Assembly: GCF_041240605.1 (NCBI RefSeq)
Contig: NZ_CP162487.1
Location: 1,309,001-1,373,000, forward strand
Direction of reading: 5' to 3'
Origin: Xanthomonas sp. DAR 80977
GTDB taxonomy: Bacteria > Pseudomonadota > Gammaproteobacteria > Xanthomonadales > Xanthomonadaceae
Length of the DNA: 64,000 nt
Shown piece by piece: positions 33,263 through 42,528 of the stretch. The notes beneath the pieces were generated by a model. It was not told the origin of the DNA and did not search any database. It worked only from the letters and a program-made list of their open reading frames with translations. Position numbers and translations under genes: made by a program. Numbering within the stretch: the stretch's first letter is position 1; every line of letters starts with the position of its first letter.

Positions 33263-35350
33263 GTGGTCGAACACAGTCGTCGCCGTTTTCTCGCCCGCGC
33301 GTCCCTGGCCCTCGGTGCCGGGGCGGTCATGCCGCTGCTGCCGGGCGCCATCCGCAGCGCGCTGGCGGTGCCGCCGGCGCGGGTCACCGGCACCGTGCAG
33401 GACGTGCAGCACGTGGTGATCCTGATGCAGGAGAACCGCTCGTTCGACCACTACTTCGGCTGCCTGCGCGGCGTGCGCGGCTTCGGCGACCCGCGGCCGT
33501 TGCGCCTGCCCGGCGGCCGCCCGGTCTGGTACCAGCCCGAAGCCGGCGACGGCGATCGCTACGTGTTGCCGTTCCGCCTGAACAGCCAGACCAGCAGCGC
33601 GCAGTGGATGAAGGACCTCAACCACGACTGGAAGGGCTCGCACGAGACCTGGAAGCACCACGATGCCTGGATCGCGCAGAAGAGCGCGATGACCATGGGC
33701 CACTTCCAGCGCGAGGACCTGCCGTTCTACTACGCGCTGGCCGACGCCTTCACCATCTGCGACGGCTACCACGCCTCGCTGTTCGGCCCGACCAATCCCA
33801 ACCGCATGTACATGTTCACCGGCACCAGCGGCCTGAGCGTGGGCAACGACGGCGAGCAGGCGGTGAACAATCGCGACGACGGCAACTGGACCGCCGACAT
33901 GGCGCGCGACAACGCCAAGTTCCCCGGCTACGCGTGGACCACCTACTCCGAGCGCCTGCAGCAGGCCGGGGTCAGTTGGCAGGTGTACCAGGAGTTCGAC
34001 AACTACGGCGACAACAGCCATCCGTATTTCGCCAATTTCCGCAATCTCGATCGCGCCTCGCCGCTGTACCGGCGCGGCCGCGCGATCGTGCCGGGTTCCA
34101 CCGCCGACAACGCCAAGGCCTCGCGCGGCGAGCACCTGGTCGCCGCGTTCGAGCGCGACGTGCGCAGCGGCACCCTGCCGCAGGTGTCGTGGATCGTGGC
34201 GCCGTACCTGCTCAGCGAGCACCCCGAGGCGACCCCGGCCTATGGCGAGTCGCTGAGCGCACGCCTGCTGGAGGTGCTGGCGGCCTCGCCGGAGGTCTGG
34301 TCCAAGACCGTGTTCCTGATCAACTACGACGAGAACGACGGTTTCTTCGACCACGTGCCGCCGGCATTGCCGGCGACCGATCCGGCCATCGGCGCCAGCA
34401 ACGTCGACCTGCGCGGGGAGGACTACCACGGCGTTCCAGTCGGCCTCGGCCCGCGCGTGCCGATGCTGGTGGTGTCGCCGTGGAGCCGCGGCGGCTGGGT
34501 CGATTCGCAGGTGTTCGACCACACCTCGGTGATCCGTTTCCTGGAGCGCCGCTTCGGCGTCGCCGAACCCAACATCAGCCCATGGCGCCGCGCGATCGCC
34601 GGCGACCTGACCTCGGCGCTGGATTTCGCCGGCCACGACGACGCCCGCGTCGCCTTGCCGGACACGCGCGATTTCATTGCCCGCGTCGACGCGACCGCCG
34701 CCTTGCCGCCGCCGCAACGACCCGCGCAGCAGGCATTGCCGGCGCAGGAGCCGGGCCAGCGCCCGGCGCGCGCGCTGCCCTACGATTTCGACGTGCGCCT
34801 GCAGGCGGGGCCGCAGGGGGCTGCGTTGCGCATGGTCAACCGCAGCACGGTCGGCGTCGCGCTGAACGCCTATGCCGATGGCGGCGGCGCCGGCCCGTGG
34901 TTCTACACGCTGGCGGCTGGCAGCGAACTGCACGACGCGCGCGCCTGGCGCGGCGCTGCGGCCGATGCCGGCTATGCGTTGCGCGTGCATGGCCCCAATG
35001 GCTTCCTGCGCGAGTTCCACGGCGACGGTGTGGCCGACGCCGGGCTGCAGGCCGAGGCCGACTACGATGCGGTCAGCCAATCCCTGCTGCTGGAGCTGCG
35101 CAATGCCGGTGTGCAGGCGTACCGGGTGCGGATCCGCGACGGTTACCGCGGCGGCGCCGAGCAGGAGCTTCAACTCGCGGCGGGCGCACGCGAGGTGCTG
35201 CGCTTTCCGTTGGCGGCGCAGCATCATTGGTACGACCTGGAGATCGCGAGCGAGGCCATGCCGCAATGGCGGCGCCGCCTGGCAGGGCATGTCGAGACCG
35301 GCCGCCCGAGCATGAGCGATCCGGCGATCGGTCGTGCGGTCGCCGGTTAG
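33263..35350 (+). CDS. Phospholipase C, phosphocholine-specific type, Tat-exported
   Basis: This 695-residue enzyme of the acid-phosphatase-like phospholipase C family (PlcN/PlcH type) cleaves phospholipids such as phosphatidylcholine to diacylglycerol and a phosphorylated head group. A Tat signal SRRRFLARASLALGAGA opens it. The active-site region LMQENRSFDHYFGCLRG (E57, N58) is followed by FGPTNPNRMYMFTGT and NYDENDGFFDHVPPAL. Two C-terminal domains of about 90 residues each (YDFDVRLQAGPQGAAL; AGLQAEADYDAV) match the DUF756-type repeats of the family. The start is a GTG (VEHSRRR) without a strong ribosome site. Confidence 0.9.
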   Translation: MVEHSRRRFLARASLALGAGAVMPLLPGAIRSALAVPPARVTGTVQDVQHVVILMQENRSFDHYFGCLRGVRGFGDPRPLRLPGGRPVWYQPEAGDGDRYVLPFRLNSQTSSAQWMKDLNHDWKGSHETWKHHDAWIAQKSAMTMGHFQREDLPFYYALADAFTICDGYHASLFGPTNPNRMYMFTGTSGLSVGNDGEQAVNNRDDGNWTADMARDNAKFPGYAWTTYSERLQQAGVSWQVYQEFDNYGDNSHPYFANFRNLDRASPLYRRGRAIVPGSTADNAKASRGEHLVAAFERDVRSGTLPQVSWIVAPYLLSEHPEATPAYGESLSARLLEVLAASPEVWSKTVFLINYDENDGFFDHVPPALPATDPAIGASNVDLRGEDYHGVPVGLGPRVPMLVVSPWSRGGWVDSQVFDHTSVIRFLERRFGVAEPNISPWRRAIAGDLTSALDFAGHDDARVALPDTRDFIARVDATAALPPPQRPAQQALPAQEPGQRPARALPYDFDVRLQAGPQGAALRMVNRSTVGVALNAYADGGGAGPWFYTLAAGSELHDARAWRGAAADAGYALRVHGPNGFLREFHGDGVADAGLQAEADYDAVSQSLLLELRNAGVQAYRVRIRDGYRGGAEQELQLAAGAREVLRFPLAAQHHWYDLEIASEAMPQWRRRLAGHVETGRPSMSDPAIGRAVAG

Positions 35351-35385
35351 CCGTCGATCATTTGCGGCGGCATCCGTAGCCGTGT

Positions 35386-35406
35386 GTCGCGGCTGAAGCC
35401 GCGACC
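35386..35406 (-). repeat. REP-like unit, family B, copy 2
   Basis: A short GTCGCGGCTGAAGCCGCGAC palindrome in the gap between the convergent phospholipase and TonB-receptor genes. It could form a hairpin in both transcripts. Confidence 0.6.
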
Positions 35407-35551
35407 AGCCGGCCTGCAGCAATGCCAGGCACACACCGAAAAAGCCGCCAGGCGGCGGCTTCATCCGCGCGGCGTCACCCCCCTCAAACGCAAGGCGCCG
35501 CCGCTGCTTCCGCAACGACGGCGCCGGCGCCTTCCCTGGCGTTGCCTCAGG

Positions 35552-37849
35552 TCAGAACTTGCCGCTGAAGGTGACGAAGAACTGCCGCGGCGCGCCGGCC
35601 ATCAGCGTCTGGTTGTAGCCGTTCGGATCGGAGACCACGTAGCCGTTGGTGCCGACGGTGGCGAAGTAGCGCTTGTCGAACAGGTTGGTCACGTTCGCGC
35701 TCAGGCCCAGGTTCTGGAACATGCCGACTTCGCCGAAGTCGTAGCCGGCGCTCAGGTCGAAGCGCCAGTAGCTCGGCACCGACGAGTCGTTGAGGTAGCT
35801 GATGTAGCGGCGGCCGGTGTACTTGCCGTCCAGCGCCGCGTGCCAGCCGGCGTTCTCGTAGGCCAGGCTGCTGGAGAACATCCACTCCGGGATGCCGACC
35901 ACGCGCTTGCCGGAGGTGGCCACCACGCCGCCGTTGAGGTAGTCGTCCTGGTAGGTGGAGTCGTCGTAGGACAGTGAGTTCAGCCAGCGCAGCTGCGCGA
36001 TCGGGCGCCACATCACCGCCAGGTCGGCGCCCTGGCTACGCACCGAGCCGACGTTGTTGAGCGTGGCCGAGCAGGTCTGGATCGCGCTGCACGGCGAGGT
36101 CACCAGCAGGCGGTCGTCGAAGGTGGTGTGGTACAGCGCCAGCGACGCCTCGATGCCGTCGCCGCGCACGCGATAGCCCAGTTCGTAGGTCTGCGCGGTC
36201 TCCGGCTCCAGCGAGTTCTTGATCGCGTTGAACGCCGCCTGCGATTCCTGGAACGGGGTGAAGCCGAAGCCGGCCATGTTCTTGTTGTAGGACGCGTAGA
36301 TTTCCTGGTGCTCGTCGAGCTTGTAGTTCACGCCCACCTGCGGCAGCAGATCCGAATCGGCCTTGATCTCGCCGGCCGCGTTGGAGGTGGTCGGCACCAG
36401 CGACTGCGCGGTGGTGTCCACCTGCAGCTTCTTGGCGCCGAAGTTCACGGTCAGGCGTTCGTCGAGCAGGCGCAGCGTGTCCTGCGCATAGAACATGCGC
36501 GTGTCGGTGTCGTAGTGCTGGTCGAACTGGCGCGCGAACAGGGTGCCGGACTTGTTGAAGTAGTACAGGTCGGTGAACGGGCCGTCGAGCAGGAAGTAGT
36601 TGCGCTCCTGCACGGTCTTGGCGTTCTGGTACCAGCCGCCGATCTCGATCTCGTTGCCGGCGACGGTGAAGTTCAGCGACGCGGTGACGCCGTGCCGGTT
36701 AAGGCGGTAGTCGGTGGTGCGCATCGACAGCGGCACCGTGGCCGAGGACGCCACGTAAGGCGTGGTCCATTGGCCTTCGCCGTTGTTGTCGTGGTAATAG
36801 CCGGTCAGGTTCAGCGTGGCGCTGCCGCCCAGGTTGAACGCGCCGCTGAGCGCGGCCAGGTTGTCGCGGCGCAGGCCGGCACCGGAGTAGTAGGAGGCAT
36901 CGGCCTTGCTGTAGTCGGCGGGCAGGCCGTTCAGGGAGGCCGGGTAGCTGCCGTTGCCGTTGAGCGCGTTGGCGATCTGCACCGCGCTGTTCCAGTCGGG
37001 CATCAGGTAGTCCCAGTCCCAGCCCAGCACTTTCTGCGAGGTCAGCGACAGGTCCATGATGTCGTATTCCTTGCGCTTGGAGCTGTCCAGGAACAGGCTG
37101 ACCCGGTTGCCATCGCCCCACTGGTACAGCGCCTTGACGTTGGCCTGGTTGTACTCGTTGTTGCCATAGCCTTTCCACTTGTCCGCCTCGCCGTGCACCA
37201 GCGAGGTGTACATCGAGAAGCCGTTGATGTCGCCGGTGTCCCCGCGCAGGTAGGTGCGGCGGGTGGAATCGGAGCCGAAGGTCTGGCTGAAGCGGATGCC
37301 CGGGGTGGAATCCGGATCGTCGGAGTAGTAGCGCACGGTGCCGCCGAGGTTGCTGCTCGAGGCGGTGCCCAGCGCGCCGGCGCCCTGCGCCAGCTCCACC
37401 GAGCCGACGTTCTCGGAGATGATCGCGCGGGTCACCTGCAGGCCGTCGGTGACGCCGTAGCTCATGTTGCCCAGCGGCACGCCGTCCAGGGTGAAGCCGA
37501 GGCGGCTCTGGTCGAAGCCGTGCAGGCTGATCGCGGTCGACCACTCGTACGCGCCCCATGCATCGGCCGACTGGAACTGCACGCCGGGCAGCTTGTCCAG
37601 CACCTTCAGGGCGCTGGTGCCGGGGGCGGCGGTGCCGATGTCCTCGCGGGTGATGCGCTGCACCTGGCGGGTGGTGCCGGTGGACACCACGGTGATCGCA
37701 TCGAGCATCGTCGCGTCGCTGCTGCCGGTGGCGGCCGTGGCGTCGGCGTCGGCCGGCGCGGTCTCGGCCAGCGCGGCGAAGGCCGGCAGCGCGGACGCGA
37801 CGGCGAGCACCAGCGCATGCAGGCGCAAGGATCGGGAGGTGGGGGTCAT
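35552..37849 (-). CDS. TonB-dependent outer-membrane receptor
   Basis: This 765-residue receptor imports a ligand across the outer membrane with energy from TonB-ExbBD. A signal peptide (ASALPAFAALAE) is followed by a TonB-box-like DAITVVST, a plug domain (LKVLDKLPGVQFQSADA; LDGVPLGNMSYGVTD; LAQGAGALGTASSSNLGGTV) and a 22-strand barrel ending in FFVTFSGKF with terminal Phe. The ligand is unknown. It is convergent with the phospholipase C gene; a role in phosphate or choline scavenging can be imagined but not shown. Confidence 0.92.
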   Translation of the reverse strand: MTPTSRSLRLHALVLAVASALPAFAALAETAPADADATAATGSSDATMLDAITVVSTGTTRQVQRITREDIGTAAPGTSALKVLDKLPGVQFQSADAWGAYEWSTAISLHGFDQSRLGFTLDGVPLGNMSYGVTDGLQVTRAIISENVGSVELAQGAGALGTASSSNLGGTVRYYSDDPDSTPGIRFSQTFGSDSTRRTYLRGDTGDINGFSMYTSLVHGEADKWKGYGNNEYNQANVKALYQWGDGNRVSLFLDSSKRKEYDIMDLSLTSQKVLGWDWDYLMPDWNSAVQIANALNGNGSYPASLNGLPADYSKADASYYSGAGLRRDNLAALSGAFNLGGSATLNLTGYYHDNNGEGQWTTPYVASSATVPLSMRTTDYRLNRHGVTASLNFTVAGNEIEIGGWYQNAKTVQERNYFLLDGPFTDLYYFNKSGTLFARQFDQHYDTDTRMFYAQDTLRLLDERLTVNFGAKKLQVDTTAQSLVPTTSNAAGEIKADSDLLPQVGVNYKLDEHQEIYASYNKNMAGFGFTPFQESQAAFNAIKNSLEPETAQTYELGYRVRGDGIEASLALYHTTFDDRLLVTSPCSAIQTCSATLNNVGSVRSQGADLAVMWRPIAQLRWLNSLSYDDSTYQDDYLNGGVVATSGKRVVGIPEWMFSSSLAYENAGWHAALDGKYTGRRYISYLNDSSVPSYWRFDLSAGYDFGEVGMFQNLGLSANVTNLFDKRYFATVGTNGYVVSDPNGYNQTLMAGAPRQFFVTFSGKF

Positions 37850-38146
37850 CGGAATTCACCAGGATAAGATGGGGGAGGCGTCGGGACCTGCCGCGTGGTG
37901 CGTGACAGCCAGCACACGGCCAAGGCGGCCCGCTCGCCACCATGCAACGGTTTTGTGAACGTTTCGGGGCGGTTCCGTGTCGTCTGTGGGACAGCGTGTC
38001 TGCGGATGCCGGCCGCCGCGTGGGCATGCCGGGACCGGTCACGCGCCGCGGCCGCGTACGCGGACGGGCGATCGGGCGCGGCGCCAGTGACGCAGCGCCG
38101 ATGGCGCAACGTATGATGCCGGGCCAGCCACCGCCGTCGCGCCTCG

Positions 38147-39040
38147 ATGAAGCTCGCCATCCTGTCCCGCAACACCAAGCTGTATTCGACGCGGCGCCTG
38201 GTCGAGGCCGGCCGCGAGCGCGGGCATACGGTGCGCGTACTGGATCCGTTGCGCTGCTACATGCGCATCGCGGCCGGCGCCTTCACCATGCACTACAAGG
38301 GCAAGCCGATCACCGGCTACGACGCGGTGATCCCGCGCATCGGCAATTCCGTCACCCGCTACGGCACCGCGGTGCTGCGCCAGCTGGAGATGATGGGCGT
38401 GCGCACGCCCAATCCGTCCGATGCGATCCTGCGCGCGCGCGACAAGCTGCGCGCCCACCAGTTGCTGGCGGCCAAGGGCATCGACATGCCGATGACCGTG
38501 TTCGGCGACAACCCCGACGACACCGGCGATCTGCTGTCGATGCTGGGGCCGCCGCCGCACGTAGTGAAGTTGAACGAAGGCACCCAGGGCACCGGGGTGA
38601 TCCTGACCGAGAAGACCAGCGCCTCGCGCGGCGTGGTCGAGGCGCTGCGCGGCTTGTACGCCAACTTCCTGGTGCAGGAGTTCATCGGCGAGGCCGAGGG
38701 CGCCGACCTGCGCTGCTTCGTGGTCGGCAACCAGGTGGTCGCGGCGATGCGCCGGCAGGCGCCGGAAGGCGACTTCCGCTCCAATCTGCATCTCGGCGGC
38801 AGTGCGCAGTTGGCCACCGCCAGCCGCAGCGAGCAGGACGTGGCGGTGCGCTCGGCCAAGGCCCTGGGCCTGGGTGTGGCCGGGGTCGACCTGATCCGCT
38901 CGCGGCGCGGTCCGCTGGTGCTGGAGGTCAACTCCACCCCCGGCCTGGAAGGAATCGAGGCGGTGTGCGGGCTGGACATCGCCGGCAAGGTCATCGAACA
39001 CCTGGAAGCCAGCTTGATTCGAAAGAAATCAGTCACTTAG
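38147..39040 (+). CDS. rimK: RimK-family ATP-grasp alpha-L-glutamate ligase
   Basis: RimK adds glutamate residues to the C-terminus of ribosomal protein S6 in E. coli and can make poly-glutamate; close relatives have other acceptors. The 297-residue protein has the family start [21 protein letters not shown]-grasp blocks [17 protein letters not shown] and [19 protein letters not shown], and metal-binding [14 protein letters not shown]. The 297 bases upstream, divergent from the receptor gene, hold no gene. A strong terminator lies 117 bases downstream. Confidence 0.9.
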   Translation: MKLAILSRNTKLYSTRRLVEAGRERGHTVRVLDPLRCYMRIAAGAFTMHYKGKPITGYDAVIPRIGNSVTRYGTAVLRQLEMMGVRTPNPSDAILRARDKLRAHQLLAAKGIDMPMTVFGDNPDDTGDLLSMLGPPPHVVKLNEGTQGTGVILTEKTSASRGVVEALRGLYANFLVQEFIGEAEGADLRCFVVGNQVVAAMRRQAPEGDFRSNLHLGGSAQLATASRSEQDVAVRSAKALGLGVAGVDLIRSRRGPLVLEVNSTPGLEGIEAVCGLDIAGKVIEHLEASLIRKKSVT

Positions 39041-39188
39041 GGCGATGTTCGCCCCTGCATTCTGGCTTAACGAGGGTTTAATTCCCGCCTGCGTATGCTT
39101 CGTCGGACCGCAGCTCTGCCCTCCTCAGCAGGAACGGTAATCGGGATATATCTTTCGGCCCAAGCGGCCTTGCCGCTTGGGCCTTTTT
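39041..39188 (+). ncRNA. Candidate small RNA or long 3' UTR ending in a strong terminator
   Basis: Between the rimK stop and the terminator at 39157 lie 116 bases without an open frame of note. This could be rimK's 3' untranslated region or an independent small RNA with its own terminator. Nothing in the sequence separates these two; I find no family match. Confidence 0.25.
39157..39188 (+). terminator. Strong intrinsic terminator after rimK
   Basis: A perfect 12-pair stem GGCCCAAGCGGC/GCCGCTTGGGCC with a three-base loop is followed by TTTTTG. This is the clearest intrinsic terminator in the window. Confidence 0.85.
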
Positions 39189-39305
39189 GTTTGCGCGCGG
39201 CGCTGGCCTCGGTGCAGCCCAGAACCGGCGCTGTGCGCAGCTTGCGGCGCCGTTCGCTGGACGGCTACATTGTGATTTACACCACCAATCGCGTAGGGGG
39301 CAGGG

Positions 39306-39764
39306 ATGAAGAAGGTGATCGGTTTGATGCTGGGGATGGCGCTGGCGTGCAGCGCGGCGGCGGCGCCGAAAGGTGAGGCGCCCATGAACGTGAAGAAATC
39401 GTTCGCACAGCAACTCAGTACAATTCGCCAGCAGTTGGACGACGGCAAGACCTATTCCGAACTGAGCGCAGAAAATCGCAGCAAGGTGGAAGCGGCGCTG
39501 TCGCGCATGGCGACGGTGCTCAATGCCCACCCTGACGTCGACACGCTGCGCGAGGAAGACAAGGTCGCGTTGTTCAACGATCAGGAAACGGTCAACTCGC
39601 TGCTGTCCAAGGCATCGGCGGACAGCCGGCTGATCTGCAGGCGCGAAGCGATCCTCGGATCGCTGCGCACCACGACGCAATGCAAGACCGTGGCGGAACG
39701 CCGCCGCGACAACGAGGATGCGCAGGAACTGATGCGGCGCAATCCAACTGGCAAGTACGACTGA
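39306..39764 (+). CDS. Small exported protein before the ColR/ColS-like pair
   Basis: This 152-residue protein has a signal peptide (MKKVIGLMLGMALACSAAAA) and a mature, mainly helical, charged domain (SFAQQLSTIRQQLDDGKTYS; KVEAALSRMATVLNAH). I do not recognise a family. Two cysteines (in RLICRRE and TQCKTV) may form a disulfide. It ends nine bases before the response regulator start on the same strand, so it is probably in the same operon and may be a periplasmic partner of the sensor. Confidence 0.72.
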   Translation: MKKVIGLMLGMALACSAAAAPKGEAPMNVKKSFAQQLSTIRQQLDDGKTYSELSAENRSKVEAALSRMATVLNAHPDVDTLREEDKVALFNDQETVNSLLSKASADSRLICRREAILGSLRTTTQCKTVAERRRDNEDAQELMRRNPTGKYD

Positions 39765-39772
39765 CGGGGTAA

Positions 39773-40456
39773 ATGTTGGTGCGAATTCTAGTGATCGAAG
39801 ACAATAGCGATATCGCTGCCAACTTGGGCGACTACCTCGAGGACCGCGGGCACACGGTGGATTTCGCCGCCGACGGCGTCACCGGCCTGCACCTGGCGGT
39901 CGTGCACGAATTCGATGCGATCGTGCTCGACCTCAACCTGCCGGGCATGGACGGCATCGAAGTGTGCCGCAAGCTGCGCAACGAAGCGCGCAAGCAGACC
40001 CCGGTGCTGATGCTCACCGCGCGCGACTCGCTGGACAACAAGCTGGCGGGCTTCGATTCCGGCGCCGACGACTACCTGATCAAGCCGTTCGCGCTGCAGG
40101 AAGTGGAAGTGCGGCTCAACGCGCTGTCGCGCCGCGGCAAGGGCGTGCATACCCGGGTGCTGGAGACCGGCGACCTGGAATACAACCTGGACACGCTGGA
40201 AGTGCGGCGCCAGGGCAAGCTGCTGCAGCTCAACCCGACCGCGCTGAAGATCCTGCAGGCGCTGATGGAAGCCTCGCCGGCGGTGGTGACCCGGCAGGAG
40301 CTGGAAACCCGCGTCTGGGGCGAGGAGCTGCCGGACTCGGACTCGCTGCGCGTGCACATCCATGGCCTGCGCGCGGTGGTGGACAAGCCGTTCGACGTGC
40401 CGATGATCCAGACCCGCCACGGCATCGGCTACCGCATCGCCGCTCCCGATGCCTGA
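39773..40456 (+). CDS. colR: OmpR-family response regulator, ColR/VgrR-like
   Basis: This 227-residue regulator has a receiver domain (VIEDNSD acidic pocket, phospho-acceptor D53 in VLDLNLPGMDG, K104 in LIKPF) and a winged-helix DNA-binding domain (LLQLNPTALKILQAL; SLRVHIHGLR; RHGIGYRI). Xanthomonas has a ColR/ColS pair, also called VgrR/VgrS, close to the pil genes, concerned with iron and stress; the position here fits. The stop overlaps the sensor start by eight bases. The symbol is my best match, not certain. Confidence 0.75.
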   Translation: MLVRILVIEDNSDIAANLGDYLEDRGHTVDFAADGVTGLHLAVVHEFDAIVLDLNLPGMDGIEVCRKLRNEARKQTPVLMLTARDSLDNKLAGFDSGADDYLIKPFALQEVEVRLNALSRRGKGVHTRVLETGDLEYNLDTLEVRRQGKLLQLNPTALKILQALMEASPAVVTRQELETRVWGEELPDSDSLRVHIHGLRAVVDKPFDVPMIQTRHGIGYRIAAPDA

Positions 40457-41783
40457 AGCTGGGGAGTTGCCGCGGGCGGTGCGGCGGCGCGGACGCTACC
40501 GTCGCCGCCTGCGCAGCCGCATCATCCTGTCCTTCGTGCTGTTGGGCTTCGGCCTGACCGCACTGTTCGCGTTCGCCACCAATTGGGCGCGGGCGCGGGT
40601 GGAAAACCAGCTCGTCGAAGTGGTGATGAACCGCAACATCGACGAATACTCGCGCCGATATTTTTCCGAGCCGTCGAAGAATCCCGATCTGCCGGTGCAG
40701 CAGATGGTCGGCCGGGTGGTCAAGAGCGACCGCTTCGAGGCGCTCAAGCGCGAGCAGCCGGAGTGGTACAACTTCTCCGACGGCATCCACACCGTGTCCG
40801 GGAGCGATGAATCCGGCAAGCCGTTCTCCTACAAGGTCGCGGTGCGCAAGACGCCGGACGTGTGGTTCTTCCTCGCCTACGACATGACCCAGACCATCCA
40901 GGGCGAGGTGCAGCTCAATCGCACCCTGATCCTGTCGGTGCTGGTGTTCAGTGCGTTGTCGCTGGTGATCGGCTGGTGGTCGGCGTCGCGGGTGATGCGC
41001 CCGGTCTCCGATCTGGCCGCGCGGCTGCGCGCCTATCGCGGCAGCAGCGACCCCAAGCCGTTGGCGCCGCATTTCCCAGACGACGAAGTCGGCCAGTTGG
41101 CCGAGGCCCTGGACGACTACTCGGCCCGGCTCACCGAAGTGGTGCAGCGCGACCGCGAGTTCAACGCCGACGTCAGCCACGAGCTGCGCACGCCGCTGGC
41201 GGTGATCCGCGGCGCCACCGAACTGCTGCTGACCCGTCCCAACCTGGACGAGAAGGTGCTGCAGCGCCTGCAGCGCATCCAGCGCGCCGAACAGCAGTGC
41301 AGCGACCTGATCGGCTCGTTGCTGCTGCTGTCGCGCAACGAGCGCGGGCAGGGCAACAGCAACGTGGCCAAGGTCGCCGAGCAACTGATCGAATCGCACC
41401 GTGCGCAGCTGGGCGGCAAGCCGCTGAAGCTGTTGCTGGAGGGCGAGCGCAACCTGACCATCGACGCGCCGGAATCGGCGCTGTCGGTGGCGCTGGGCAA
41501 CCTGATCGGCAACGCGGTCAAGTACACCCAGGAAGGCCAGGTGGTGGTGCGGGTGCTGAGCGATGCGGTGCAGGTGATCGACTCCGGCCCCGGCCTCAGC
41601 GAGGAGGACGCCGCCAAGCTGTTCCAGCGCGGCTACCGCGGCACCCACGCCGGACACTCGCAGGGCGGCGGCATCGGCCTGTCGATCGTCAGTCGCCTGT
41701 GCGACCTGTATGGCTGGCAGGTCAACGTACGCCCGGGCGCGACCAAAGGCGTGGTGGCGACGCTGTGGTTCAGGCCGGCGTGA
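40449..41783 (+). CDS. colS: Sensor histidine kinase, ColS/VgrS-like
   Basis: This 444-residue kinase has two membrane helices (IILSFVLLGFGLTALFAFAT; LSVLVFSALSLVIGWW) around a periplasmic domain of about 110 residues, then HAMP-like, dimerisation and ATPase parts. The phospho-acceptor H244 lies in DVSHELRTPLAVI, with N, G1 and G2 boxes in LIGNAVKYT, DSGPGLSEED and GGGIGLSIV. The periplasmic part has EQPE (E102, E105), an ExxE motif like that reported to bind iron in VgrS. It probably phosphorylates the upstream regulator. Confidence 0.75.
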   Translation: MPEAGELPRAVRRRGRYRRRLRSRIILSFVLLGFGLTALFAFATNWARARVENQLVEVVMNRNIDEYSRRYFSEPSKNPDLPVQQMVGRVVKSDRFEALKREQPEWYNFSDGIHTVSGSDESGKPFSYKVAVRKTPDVWFFLAYDMTQTIQGEVQLNRTLILSVLVFSALSLVIGWWSASRVMRPVSDLAARLRAYRGSSDPKPLAPHFPDDEVGQLAEALDDYSARLTEVVQRDREFNADVSHELRTPLAVIRGATELLLTRPNLDEKVLQRLQRIQRAEQQCSDLIGSLLLLSRNERGQGNSNVAKVAEQLIESHRAQLGGKPLKLLLEGERNLTIDAPESALSVALGNLIGNAVKYTQEGQVVVRVLSDAVQVIDSGPGLSEEDAAKLFQRGYRGTHAGHSQGGGIGLSIVSRLCDLYGWQVNVRPGATKGVVATLWFRPA

Positions 41784-41800
41784 CGGTTCCAATGGGCCGT

Positions 41801-41870
41801 TGCAGGAGCGGCTTCAGCCGCGACGGGCTTTACCGGTCACCTGGTCGCGGCTGAAGCCGCTCCTGCAGGA
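41801..41870. repeat. REP-like inverted pair, family B, copy 3
   Basis: A forward GCAGGAGCGGCTTCAGCCGCGAC unit (about 41801-41823) and its inverted partner (about 41846-41870) lie 23 bases apart between the convergent kinase and coaE genes. The pair can form one long hairpin. Confidence 0.8.
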
Positions 41871-41895
41871 GAGCGCACCGCCGGATCGGAACGGC

Positions 41896-42516
41896 TTATG
41901 CGGTCTTCGCCGCCGCCAATGCACGGTACCGCCGATCCAGCGCATCCACCGCGTCCTGCAGCTGCGACGCATCGCCATCGTTGACCACGACGTCGTCGGC
42001 GATGCCCAATCGCGCAGCGCGCGTGGCCTGCGCCGCGATCATCCGCTGCGCCAGCTCGGCGGTGATGCCGTCGCGCTGCATCAGCCGGGCATGCTGCGTC
42101 GCCTCGGGCGCGTCGACCACAAGGATCCGGTCCAGCCATGGATATGCCGTGCGCGCGCCGACTTCGGTCAGCAACGGGATCGCGGCGACGGCATAGGGAC
42201 TGGCTGCCTCGCGGCAGGCCTGCTGCAGCAAGGCGCGGATCGCCGGATGGGTGATCGCCTCCAGGTCGCGGCGCGCCACCGGGTCCTCGAAGATGCGCTG
42301 GCGCAGTGCGGCCCGGTCCAGATTGCCGTCCTCGCGCAGGATCTGCGTTCCGAAACGCGCCACGATCTGCGCAAGCGCCGGATGCCCGGGTGCGACCACC
42401 GCGCGTGCGGCCACGTCGGCATCGGCCACCACGATGCTCTTGGCCTCGAAGCGGCGGCTCAGTTCGCTCTTGCCGGAGGCGACGCCGCCGGTGAGGCCGA
42501 CGATGAAATCGCTCAA
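41896..42516 (-). CDS. coaE: Dephospho-CoA kinase
   Basis: CoaE phosphorylates the ribose 3'-OH of dephospho-CoA in the last step of coenzyme A synthesis. The 206-residue protein starts with the P-loop GLTGGVASGKS (residues 8-18), followed by DADVAARAV, FEDPVARRDLEAITHP and AAIPLLTE, all typical. It lies 12 bases after the pilD stop, same strand, the usual gammaproteobacterial pilBCD-coaE order here in part. Confidence 0.95.
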   Translation of the reverse strand: MSDFIVGLTGGVASGKSELSRRFEAKSIVVADADVAARAVVAPGHPALAQIVARFGTQILREDGNLDRAALRQRIFEDPVARRDLEAITHPAIRALLQQACREAASPYAVAAIPLLTEVGARTAYPWLDRILVVDAPEATQHARLMQRDGITAELAQRMIAAQATRAARLGIADDVVVNDGDASQLQDAVDALDRRYRALAAAKTA

Positions 42517-42528
42517 GGCGCCGCTCCG

